A stretch of 64,000 bases of DNA, taken from assembly GCF_042643145.1 (NCBI RefSeq), contig NZ_JBHRSA010000004.1, forward strand, positions 124,001-188,000. Reading direction: 5' to 3'. Under the pieces are notes generated by a model, which worked only from the letters and a program-made list of their open reading frames with translations, did no database searches and was not told the DNA's origin. The position numbers and the translations under genes were made by a program. Of the stretch, positions 52,149 to 60,211 are shown piece after piece (the first letter of the stretch is position 1; every line of letters begins with the position of its first letter). This DNA is from Virgibacillus_O xinjiangensis. Its GTDB lineage: Bacteria > Bacillota > Bacilli > Bacillales > Amphibacillaceae.

Positions 52149-53435
52149 TTAATATAGGCTAGTAGTAGTATCATTGATATTTTCAATGATCTCTTTCACC
52201 CTTGCAAGGAAGCGGCCACAGACAAGACCATCAAGAATACGATGATCCAGGGAGAGGGATAGGTTCACTATGTCTCGTGCCGCAAACATATCGTCTATAA
52301 TTACAGGGCGTTTTACAATCGATTCTACTTGAAGGATAGCTGCCTGTGGGTGGTTAATCACTCCCATAGAGGACACTGAGCCAAAAGAACCAGTATTGTT
52401 TACGGTAAAAGTGCCCCCTTGCATATCAGACGAGGTGAGTTTTCCGCTGCGGGCCTTATTTGCAAGCTCATTTATTTCCCTGGCAATCCCTTTTATACTT
52501 AACTCATCAGCATGTTTGATGACCGGAACGAACAATTCCTCATCTTTAGCTACAGCGATGGATAAATTTATATCCTTGCGCTGAATAATCTTATCCCCTG
52601 CCCATGTGCTATTGAGCTGTGGAAATTCTTTGAGTGCTTGAGCAACAGCTTTTACGAAGAAGGCAAAGAAAGTAAGACTGTACCCTTCTTTTTGTTTAAA
52701 CTCATCTTTCTTTTTACTTCTGTAACGAACCATCTCCGTTGCATCCACTTCTACAGTCATCCAAGCATGGGGAATTTCTTGCGTAGACCGTACCATGTTT
52801 TGGGCGATCGCCTTTCGGACTCCTGTTACTGGGATTTCAGTGTCACCACTCTCGGTTGTTGACGGCAAGGAGGCCGTTATATTCGGTTCTTCCTCTGAGT
52901 TCTTGCCAGATGTTTCTCCATCTTTAGGACGGCTTTTTTCCAGTACATTGGAACGATTAGCCGGTCCCCCTTGAGCAATAATTCGCTCCATATCTTTCCG
53001 AGTGATCCTTCCGTGCCTTCCGGTTCCTTCCACCTCTTCCAGGTCTATGTCATTTTCCTGTGCTAGTCTCAATACCGCTGGTGAGTAACGTTTTTTCATC
53101 GAAGACTTTTCTTCCGTTCGTCCCGACTGTGCATCCGCCTCCGTATTTCCAGGCTCTTTCGCTACTTCCCCGGTTGGGACTTCCTCACTTTGCCCTTCCG
53201 TCTCTATGTAGCATATAAGTTCACCGACCTCGATTGTCTCGCCTTCTTGAGCAACAATCTCCGTGATCGTCCCGGAGAAGGAAGAGGGAACCTCAGCATT
53301 AACCTTATCGGTCATCACCTCGGCAATAGGGTCATATTTATCCACATGGTCCCCTGCTTTGACAAGCCAGTTGCTGATCGTTCCCTCTGTAACGCTCTCC
53401 CCTAATTGAGGCATACTGATTTTTTCTGTCGGCAT
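52149..53435 (-). CDS. bkdB: Branched-chain alpha-keto acid dehydrogenase E2 (lipoamide acyltransferase)
   Basis: A 428-residue E2 subunit. The lipoyl domain (1-80) has Lys44 in MTDKVNAEVP. A peripheral-subunit-binding domain follows an acidic/polar linker (about 112-150: SPAVLRLAQENDIDL, GRHGRITRKD). The acyltransferase domain has catalytic DHRILDG near the C-terminus. ATG 53435 follows AAGGAGGG. Last enzyme gene of the bkd operon; it feeds branched acyl-CoA for fatty-acid synthesis or catabolism. Confidence 0.93.
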   Translation of the reverse strand: MPTEKISMPQLGESVTEGTISNWLVKAGDHVDKYDPIAEVMTDKVNAEVPSSFSGTITEIVAQEGETIEVGELICYIETEGQSEEVPTGEVAKEPGNTEADAQSGRTEEKSSMKKRYSPAVLRLAQENDIDLEEVEGTGRHGRITRKDMERIIAQGGPANRSNVLEKSRPKDGETSGKNSEEEPNITASLPSTTESGDTEIPVTGVRKAIAQNMVRSTQEIPHAWMTVEVDATEMVRYRSKKKDEFKQKEGYSLTFFAFFVKAVAQALKEFPQLNSTWAGDKIIQRKDINLSIAVAKDEELFVPVIKHADELSIKGIAREINELANKARSGKLTSSDMQGGTFTVNNTGSFGSVSSMGVINHPQAAILQVESIVKRPVIIDDMFAARDIVNLSLSLDHRILDGLVCGRFLARVKEIIENINDTTTSLY

Positions 53436-53507
53436 GATAGTCCCTCCTTCATATTCGTCCTTCAGCAGTCCTTTACGAATCATTACTGTATGGACATAGC
53501 AGCAATC

Positions 53508-54491
53508 CTAGAATTCTGCCAAGTCTCTGATGGCAGCTTCCACTTTATCTGGGTTGAGCATAAAGTATTTTTCCATCGGTGGAGCATAAGGCATTGCAGG
53601 CACATCTGGGCCCGCCAATCGACTGATAGGTGCATCAAGGTCAAATAAGCAATTTTCAGCAATAATGGCCGCAGCTTCTCCAATAATACTACCTTCTTTG
53701 TTATCCTCTGTAACCAACAGCACCTTTCCTGTTTTCTGAGCTGCAGCTATGATCGCTTCCTTATCCATTGGGTATATTGTGCGCAAATCAAGGATATGAA
53801 CATCGATTCCTTCTTCGGCGAGCTTTTCGGCAGCCTGCAAGGCAAAGTGGACAGCAAGTCCGTAGGTAATAACTGTTACATCGGTACCCTCTCTTTTTAT
53901 ATCTGCCTTTCCAATAGGCAAGACATAGTCGTCCTCAGGAACCTCCCCTTTCAGCAGGCGGTAAGCGCGTTTATGCTCGAAGAATAATACCGGATCATTA
54001 TCCCGGATAGACGCCTTCAGTAGACCTTTTACATCATACGGCGTAGAAGGCATGACGATCTTGAGTCCAGGCTGATTTGCGAAAATCGCCTCTACAGATT
54101 GAGAGTGGTACAAAGCGCCATGTACTCCTCCACCATAAGGTGCACGGATAGTGATAGGAGCTTGCCAGTCATTATTGGAGCGATACCTCATTTTTGCGGC
54201 TTCCGAGATAATTTGGTTTACTGCCGGCATGATAAAATCAGCAAACTGCATCTCCGCCACCGGCCTCATCCCATACATGGCCGCACCGATTCCGACTCCT
54301 GCGATGGCCGATTCCGCAAGCGGAGTATCAAGCACCCTCGACTCCCCGAACTCTTCATATAACCCATCTGTCGCCCGGAAAACTCCTCCCTTTTTCCCAA
54401 CATCTTCACCGAGGATAAAGACTTTATCATCACGCTGCATTTCTTCTCGTAAAGCAGTGGTTACTGCTTGAATATACGAAATTACTGGCAT
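53508..54491 (-). CDS. bkdAB: Branched-chain alpha-keto acid dehydrogenase E1 beta
   Basis: A 327-residue beta subunit of the thiamine-diphosphate dehydrogenase. Typical sequences are ILGEDVGKKGGVFRATDGL, DTPLAESAIAGVGIGAA and LDLRTIYPMD. It begins MPVISYIQAVTTALREEM. GGGAGG precedes the ATG, 14 bases after bkdAA. Confidence 0.94.
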   Translation of the reverse strand: MPVISYIQAVTTALREEMQRDDKVFILGEDVGKKGGVFRATDGLYEEFGESRVLDTPLAESAIAGVGIGAAMYGMRPVAEMQFADFIMPAVNQIISEAAKMRYRSNNDWQAPITIRAPYGGGVHGALYHSQSVEAIFANQPGLKIVMPSTPYDVKGLLKASIRDNDPVLFFEHKRAYRLLKGEVPEDDYVLPIGKADIKREGTDVTVITYGLAVHFALQAAEKLAEEGIDVHILDLRTIYPMDKEAIIAAAQKTGKVLLVTEDNKEGSIIGEAAAIIAENCLFDLDAPISRLAGPDVPAMPYAPPMEKYFMLNPDKVEAAIRDLAEF

Positions 54492-54505
54492 CTCATGACC
54501 CCTCC

Positions 54506-55498
54506 CTACTGTTCATATACAAAATCCAAGGCAGACTCTGCTGCTGCGTATGGTGCATCTTCAGCGTAGTCAGTGGCTTCATCTACTGCTCTTTTTATGT
54601 CATTCAACATTCGTTCTTCAATCTTGTCAGTTAATATTCCTTGTTCTGTCAGATAAGAAGCAAACATTTTTAAGCCATCCTTCTTCTTAGCTTCTTCCAC
54701 TTCCTGACTTTCCCGGTAGGAGCGATCATCGTCGTCACTAGAATGGGCGGTAAAACGGTATGTTACTGCTTCAATCAATGACGGCCCCTCCCCATTTACA
54801 GCACGGTCTCTTGCTTCTTTGACTGCTTCATATACGGATAGAGGGTCATTGCCGTCTACCGAAACACCTGGCATTCCATAACTAGCCGCCCTATCGGCAA
54901 CATTCTTACTCGCAATCTGCTTCTCGACTGGTACGGAGATGGCGTACTGGTTATTTTCCACCATGGTAATGACAGGCAGTTTATGAACGCCCGCGAAATT
55001 GAGGCCCTCATGGAAATCACCTTGATTGGAAGAACCCTCACCTAGTGTTGCAAAGGAAACAATCCGCTTTTTTTCCATTTTTGCCGCGAGAGCAACACCA
55101 ACTGCATGAGGAACTTGGGTGGTTACCGGAGACGAGCCGGATAGAATTCTGTTTTTTCGTTGTCCGAAGTGTCCAGGCATTTGCCGCCCACCGGAATTAG
55201 GGTCTTCTGCCTTGGCAAAACTTGAGAGCATTAAATCTTTGGCGGTCATTCCGAATGCCAATACAACACCCAGGTCACGGTAATATGGGGCAGTAAAGTC
55301 ATTCTTCCTATCCAGCGCAAAAGATGCACCGACCTGCGCCGCCTCCTGTCCTTGACAGGAAATAACAAATGGAATCTTGCCTGCACGGTTCAATAGCCAC
55401 ATTCTTTCATCCAACTTTCTGGCAAGAAGCATGGTTTTATACATTTCCAATGCTGTTTCGTCGGTTAAGCCCAAGGCTTTATGTCGAGCTATTCCCAT
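54506..55498 (-). CDS. bkdAA: Branched-chain alpha-keto acid dehydrogenase E1 alpha
   Basis: A 330-residue alpha subunit that binds thiamine diphosphate. The motif GEGSSNQGDFHEGLNFAG with the following VENN is seen, plus the phosphorylation-loop-like region YRFTAHSSDDD. ATG 55498 has AAAGGAGGT; a frame open to 55615 overlaps lpdV and is rejected. It decarboxylates 2-oxoacids from leucine, isoleucine and valine. Confidence 0.94.
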   Translation of the reverse strand: MGIARHKALGLTDETALEMYKTMLLARKLDERMWLLNRAGKIPFVISCQGQEAAQVGASFALDRKNDFTAPYYRDLGVVLAFGMTAKDLMLSSFAKAEDPNSGGRQMPGHFGQRKNRILSGSSPVTTQVPHAVGVALAAKMEKKRIVSFATLGEGSSNQGDFHEGLNFAGVHKLPVITMVENNQYAISVPVEKQIASKNVADRAASYGMPGVSVDGNDPLSVYEAVKEARDRAVNGEGPSLIEAVTYRFTAHSSDDDDRSYRESQEVEEAKKKDGLKMFASYLTEQGILTDKIEERMLNDIKRAVDEATDYAEDAPYAAAESALDFVYEQ

Positions 55499-55518
55499 TC
55501 TGATACCTCCTTTAAATA

Positions 55519-56940
55519 TCAACCATGGATTTGTTTTCCATCCACTGCCATCGCTGCTTCCCCGATAACTTCGGAAAGGGTCGGATGTGGATGTATAGTA
55601 GATGCAATTTCCCAAGGGGTTGCATCCATAACTTTTGCAAGGCCTGCCTCAGATATCAAATCAGTTACGTGAGGTCCGGTCATGTGAACTCCCAGAATAT
55701 CATCTGTTGCTATATCTGAAATGATTTTCACAAATCCACCCGTCTCTCCGTGAACCAAAGCTTTGCCGATTGCTTGGAATGGAAATTTGCCTACTTTCAG
55801 ATCAAAGCCTCTGTCTTTTGCCTGCTGTTCTGTCAAACCAACACTGGCCGCTTCTGGATATGAATAAATGCAAGAAGGAACTTGCTCATAATCTATTTTC
55901 AGCGGATCCAAACCAGCCATATGCTCTACCGCTATTATCCCCTCATGGGAAGCCGCATGCGCCAATTGAACACTGCCAACTACATCACCAATGGCATAAA
56001 TATGAGACTCTTTCGTTTGATAAAAATCATTGGTCTCAATATAACCTTTTTCTGTATTGATATCTGTATTTTCCAAGCCAATATTGGAGATGTTGCCCTT
56101 TCTCCCTACGGAGACCAGCAATTTTTCAGCATGGAAGACCTCTTCATGTGCATCATTTTCTGCTTTAATAGAGACACCTTCTCCAATTTCCAGTGTTTCG
56201 GGGTTAACTTTCCTTCCCTTTTTGAATACCACTCCTCTTTTTGCCAGCTGTTTTTCTACCTCAGCGGCAATCTCCTTATCCTCGGAAGGAAGGATACGGT
56301 CGAGGTATTCCAGTACTGTCACCTTGACACCGAAATCACATAACATAGAAGCCCACTCAATACCTATGACTCCTCCACCTATAATTAAGATTGAGTCAGG
56401 AAGCTTATCCAGCGACAATGCCTCATCAGAAGTCATCACATCAATGCCGTCCACCGGAAGTCCTGGCAGAGATGATGGTCGAGACCCTGTTGCTATGAGT
56501 ACATTTTTAGGAACGATCATCGTATTCTCTTCTCCATTCTCGTATTCAATCGAAATTGTTCCTGGAATAGGAGAGAAGATGCTAGGACCTAAGATTCGGC
56601 CAAAACCATGGTATACATCGATTTTCCCTTTTTTCATCAGTCCCTTCACGCCCTTGTGGAGAGTGTCCACAATTCCTTGCTTTCGCTGCTGGACACGGGT
56701 GAAATTCAATGATGGAGCCCCTGTTTCCACCCCATAATCTTCAGATTCCCCAGCCAGCCTGAACACTTCTGCACTGCGCAATAACGCCTTCGAAGGGATA
56801 CAGCCACGATGAAGACAGGTCCCACCAAGCTCTCCTTTTTCTACTACTGCTACCTGCATTCCAAGCTGGGAAGCGCGGATGGCAGCAACATATCCCCCTG
56901 TGCCTCCTCCCAATACGACGAGATCATAATCTTTTGTCAT
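55519..56940 (-). CDS. lpdV: Dihydrolipoyl dehydrogenase (E3) of the bkd complex
   Basis: A 473-residue FAD disulfide reductase. FAD motif VVLGGGTGGYVAA, redox pair Cys42/Cys47 in GGTCLHRGC, NAD motif IIGGGVIGIEWA and the C-terminal base IHPHPTLSE are all present. It is part of the bkd operon between buk and bkdAA, so it is the complex-specific E3 and not the pyruvate dehydrogenase one. Confidence 0.94.
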   Translation of the reverse strand: MTKDYDLVVLGGGTGGYVAAIRASQLGMQVAVVEKGELGGTCLHRGCIPSKALLRSAEVFRLAGESEDYGVETGAPSLNFTRVQQRKQGIVDTLHKGVKGLMKKGKIDVYHGFGRILGPSIFSPIPGTISIEYENGEENTMIVPKNVLIATGSRPSSLPGLPVDGIDVMTSDEALSLDKLPDSILIIGGGVIGIEWASMLCDFGVKVTVLEYLDRILPSEDKEIAAEVEKQLAKRGVVFKKGRKVNPETLEIGEGVSIKAENDAHEEVFHAEKLLVSVGRKGNISNIGLENTDINTEKGYIETNDFYQTKESHIYAIGDVVGSVQLAHAASHEGIIAVEHMAGLDPLKIDYEQVPSCIYSYPEAASVGLTEQQAKDRGFDLKVGKFPFQAIGKALVHGETGGFVKIISDIATDDILGVHMTGPHVTDLISEAGLAKVMDATPWEIASTIHPHPTLSEVIGEAAMAVDGKQIHG

Positions 56941-56962
56941 ATGTAGATAACTCCTTTATCGA

Positions 56963-58045
56963 TTAGTTGTGTGGGTATACCTTACTCTGTTCTTCCTCTC
57001 GAAGGACCCTCAGCACTCCTTCATTGAGCGCCTCCAACTCATTTTCACCTGGGTAAGTAAGTATATCTGCTACCCATTTCACCCTTTTGGTAATCATATG
57101 GATAAGCAGCTTACTATACGCGAGTCCTCCTGTTAGTACGACGGCATCCACATTCCCCTCTAGAACAGCAGCCATTGCACCAATTTCCTTTGAAATCTGA
57201 TAAGCCATAGCTTCATACACTTGCTCTGTAAATTTATCTCCCTTTTCTATTCGCTTTTCGACTTCCATTGCATCGGTTGTGCCAAGGTAGGCCATTAAGC
57301 CACCTTCACCTACCAGCTTCTTCATCACTTCATCTCTGTACAGTTCTCCTGAGTAGCACAGTTGAACCAGATCACCCGCTGGAACAGTTCCAGCTCTTTC
57401 AGGAGAAAACGGACCATCCCCGTGCAACCCATTGTTGACATCTACAACCCTTCCATGACGATGGGCCCCTACCGTAATCCCCCCTCCCATATGGGTCACG
57501 ATCATACATAATTCCTGATAGGATTTGCCAAGTTCTGTTGACGCTTTTCTGGCAACTGCCTTTTGGTTCAATGCATGAAAGATACTTTTTCGCGGAATAT
57601 CTGGGACGCCAGAGAACCTCGCGACTTCCTCGAGTTCATCAACCACCACTGGATCGACAATGTAGGCAGGTATATTCAAGCCATAGGCTATTTCATAGGA
57701 GAGGATCCCTCCCAAATTAGAAGCATGCTCTCCATTCAACCCAACTTTCAGATCATAAAGCATGTCATCATTCACCAAATAGGTTCCGCCTTCAATCGGT
57801 TTCAACAGCCCTCCGCGTCCGCATACTGCATGAAGCTTTGAGATATTGATCCCTTCATAATCCAAGTTTTCCAGTATGACCTTTTTTCTGAAGTCATACT
57901 GGTCAATAACTCGGTTGTACTGTTGCAATTCCTGGGCCTGATGCCTGATCGTTTTCTGAAAGATACAGATTTCATCATCAAATACACCTATTTTTGTGGA
58001 AGTGGAGCCAGGATTGATCACAAGCACTCTAAAACTTTGATACAC
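56963..58045 (-). CDS. buk: Butyrate kinase (branched-chain acid kinase)
   Basis: A 360-residue acetokinase-family enzyme interconverting acyl-phosphate + ADP and the free acid + ATP. Phosphate-binding LVINPGSTSTKIGVF is at the N-terminus and HMGGGITVGAH in the middle. The start is most likely GTG at 58045, eight bases after GGAGG; GTG 58048 and ATG 58060 are alternatives. With Ptb it makes ATP from isobutyryl-, isovaleryl- or 2-methylbutyryl-CoA. Confidence 0.92.
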   Translation of the reverse strand: MYQSFRVLVINPGSTSTKIGVFDDEICIFQKTIRHQAQELQQYNRVIDQYDFRKKVILENLDYEGINISKLHAVCGRGGLLKPIEGGTYLVNDDMLYDLKVGLNGEHASNLGGILSYEIAYGLNIPAYIVDPVVVDELEEVARFSGVPDIPRKSIFHALNQKAVARKASTELGKSYQELCMIVTHMGGGITVGAHRHGRVVDVNNGLHGDGPFSPERAGTVPAGDLVQLCYSGELYRDEVMKKLVGEGGLMAYLGTTDAMEVEKRIEKGDKFTEQVYEAMAYQISKEIGAMAAVLEGNVDAVVLTGGLAYSKLLIHMITKRVKWVADILTYPGENELEALNEGVLRVLREEEQSKVYPHN

Positions 58046-58065
58046 CACGCAAACCTCCATAACAG

Positions 58066-59172
58066 CTATCTATTGTTTTTCCTTCTGCTTAAAATATTTT
58101 GATTGTTCAACAGGAATTGATTCGTGGAATTACGGACCGACTGAATCCTTTCTTCTGCCATACGATCAGCCGCGATATTGGTTGGTAAATTATCCCTGTG
58201 CGAAATTTGGAAGACTTTAGTTAGGCTGTCGTAAATTGTCTCAACTTTCCTCATCGCCCGTTCCTGGTTATACCCTTGCAGTTCATCCGCCACGTTAATG
58301 ACTCCACCAGAGTTGATCACATAATCTGGTGCATAAATCACTCCTTTTTCGTGGAGAGTTTTGCCATGCTCTGAGTTTTTCAGCTGATTATTGGCTGAAC
58401 CTGCAATAACTTTTGCTTTCAGCTTGGGTATTGTATCGTCATTGATTGTGGCTCCCAATGCACATGGTGCATAGATATCGCAATCGACCTCATAAATGTC
58501 CTCCGGATCCACAGCCTTGGCTCCGTATGCTTCAACTGCGCGCTCTACAGCTTCTTTATGGATGTCTGTTACAATTAAATCTGCACCCTCTTCATGCAAA
58601 TATCCGCATAACCGAAAGGCGACGTTCCCTACCCCCTGTACTGCTACAGTCTTACCTTGTAGGGAGTCGTTTCCATAAGCAGCTTTTGCAGCAGCCTTCA
58701 TCCCTTTGTAGACCCCATATGCTGTCACGGGTGAAGGATTGCCTGAAGAACCGGAAGTTTTGGAGATACCTGTAACAAAGTCTGTTTCCAAATGGATAAG
58801 GTCCATATCTTCTTCGGTGGTTCCTACATCCTCTGCTGTGATATATCGTCCATTCAGTCCCTGAATGTACCGGCCGAAAGCACGGAACATCTCTGGGTTC
58901 TTATCCTTTTTCGGGTCACCAATGATCACCGTCTTACCTCCGCCTAAGTCCAGTCCGGCTGCTGCGTTTTTATACGTCATTCCTTTAGCTAGCCGCAACG
59001 CGTCTTCTATCGCTTTTTCTTCGGAGTCATAGGTCCACATCCTAGTGCCGCCCAATGCCGGCCCTAAAGTTGTGTCATGAATTGCAATAATGGCCTTCAA
59101 ACCCGAGTTTTTATCCTGGCAAAACACTAATTGCTCATAATCAGCATTTTCCATGTAATTAAATATTTCCAT
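58066..59172 (-). CDS. bcd: Leucine (branched-chain amino acid) dehydrogenase
   Basis: A 368-residue NAD-dependent dehydrogenase that deaminates leucine, valine and isoleucine to 2-oxoacids. ALGGTRMW and GLDLGGGKTVIIGDP carry the catalytic lysines. The NAD domain has VAVQGVGNVAFRLCGYL. AGGAGGC lies ahead of the ATG. Second gene of the operon, 12 bases from ptb. Confidence 0.94.
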   Translation of the reverse strand: MEIFNYMENADYEQLVFCQDKNSGLKAIIAIHDTTLGPALGGTRMWTYDSEEKAIEDALRLAKGMTYKNAAAGLDLGGGKTVIIGDPKKDKNPEMFRAFGRYIQGLNGRYITAEDVGTTEEDMDLIHLETDFVTGISKTSGSSGNPSPVTAYGVYKGMKAAAKAAYGNDSLQGKTVAVQGVGNVAFRLCGYLHEEGADLIVTDIHKEAVERAVEAYGAKAVDPEDIYEVDCDIYAPCALGATINDDTIPKLKAKVIAGSANNQLKNSEHGKTLHEKGVIYAPDYVINSGGVINVADELQGYNQERAMRKVETIYDSLTKVFQISHRDNLPTNIAADRMAEERIQSVRNSTNQFLLNNQNILSRRKNNR

Positions 59173-59184
59173 TATTATTGCCTC

Positions 59185-60090
59185 CTATATCTTATCCGCA
59201 GATGCCAAACCCAACATCAACGAATTTAGTTTGCTCTGAGCGGAATCCGACCTGGAAGTGAGTACGACAGGAACTTTTGCCCCACTGATGATAGAGGCAA
59301 CCTGTGCCCTTCCGGTGTAAATGAATGATTTATACAGCATATTTCCCGCTTCTATTGTCGGAACAATAAGAACATCTGCCTTTCCGGCAACATCTGAGAC
59401 GATTCCTTTTTGGTCGGCTGCCTCTGTAGAAATCGCAATATCAAATGCCAATGGCCCATCGACGACACAACCGGATATTTGCCCTCTTCTGTACATTTGA
59501 GTCAATAACGCAGCATCCATGGTAGACTGCATGGATTCATCGACGGTTTCGACCGGAGCAAGCAAAGCCACCTTGGGTGTGGTCATACCAATTCCCCGGG
59601 CTACTTCGACTGAGTTATGAATGATTTGCTCTTTCTCCTTCAAAGACGGTGTAATGTTTAAAGCAGCGTCACTTAATAACAGCAGCCGGTCCAAAGCAGG
59701 GATTTCAAATAGCGCCGTATGTGAGAGTACTTTTCCTGTTCGCAATCCCCTGTTTTTATCCAAAACTGCCCGCAGCAGGTTTTTTGTCGGAAGGCTGCCT
59801 TTCATTACCAGTTGGGCTTCTTCTTCTGCTACGGCGGCAACTGCCTCTCCAGCAACAGACTCTGTCCGGCCGACATGTCTGATGGTAATGCCCGCCTGGA
59901 GAATATCCAATTCCGCTTGCTGAGCCGCGGCTGCAATATCCACTTCATCCCCCACTAGGAGGAATTCACACAAATTTAGTTCTAATGCCTTTTTAACTGC
60001 TCTTAGTATACCCTGGTCTGCTGCATGGGCAACGGCAACTTTCTTCTGCCGATTAGGTATCATATCTTTCAAGGATGCTAATGTGTTCAT
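59185..60090 (-). CDS. ptb: Phosphate butyryltransferase
   Basis: A 301-residue phosphotransacylase converting branched acyl-CoA and phosphate to acyl-phosphate. The family features KGSLPTKNLLRAVL, SDAALNITPSL and the C-terminal VLTSRSDSAQSKL are seen. GGGGGAGG precedes the ATG. First gene of the bkd operon; its upstream region holds the sigma-54 promoter. Confidence 0.93.
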   Translation of the reverse strand: MNTLASLKDMIPNRQKKVAVAHAADQGILRAVKKALELNLCEFLLVGDEVDIAAAAQQAELDILQAGITIRHVGRTESVAGEAVAAVAEEEAQLVMKGSLPTKNLLRAVLDKNRGLRTGKVLSHTALFEIPALDRLLLLSDAALNITPSLKEKEQIIHNSVEVARGIGMTTPKVALLAPVETVDESMQSTMDAALLTQMYRRGQISGCVVDGPLAFDIAISTEAADQKGIVSDVAGKADVLIVPTIEAGNMLYKSFIYTGRAQVASIISGAKVPVVLTSRSDSAQSKLNSLMLGLASADKI

Positions 60091-60115
60091 GTTCCTCCCC
60101 CTTCATGAGATATAA

Positions 60116-60131
60116 AGCAAAAACCGTGCCA
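60116..60131 (-). promoter_or_regulatory. Sigma-54 (SigL) promoter of the bkd operon
   Basis: The minus strand reads TGGCACGGTTTTTGCT, a full match to the -24/-12 pattern TGGCAC-n5-TTGCW. The start codon of ptb follows about 25 bases downstream. This operon is SigL-dependent in B. subtilis. Confidence 0.9.
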
Positions 60132-60142
60132 ATACTTCGACG

Positions 60143-60157
60143 TTGTAAGCGCTTCAT
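60143..60157 (-). promoter_or_regulatory. Candidate catabolite-response element (cre)
   Basis: The plus strand reads TTGTAAGCGCTTCAT, near the cre consensus WTGAAARCGYTTWNN with two deviations. It lies between the sigma-54 promoter and the upstream activator sites. CcpA binding is inferred only. Confidence 0.35.
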
Positions 60158-60173
60158 CCACCTGAGATCCCAA

Positions 60174-60210
60174 TGCATTTTTTTGCAATAACGCAATTTT
60201 TTGCATGCAA
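60174..60210 (-). promoter_or_regulatory. Paired upstream activator sites, probable BkdR enhancer
   Basis: Two similar palindromic units, each a GCA/TGC pair around a run of A (plus strand TGCATTTTTTTGCAA at 60174-60188 and GCAATTTTTTGCATGC from 60193). They are about 20 bases centre to centre and 60-80 bases upstream of the -24 box. Such repeats suit a hexameric sigma-54 activator. They abut the bkdR stop codon. Confidence 0.55.
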
Positions 60211-60211
60211 T

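Noticed and set aside
56057..56737. 226-codon open frame antisense to lpdV
   Set aside because: Proline/serine-rich shadow of the conserved lpdV gene, without a start signal.
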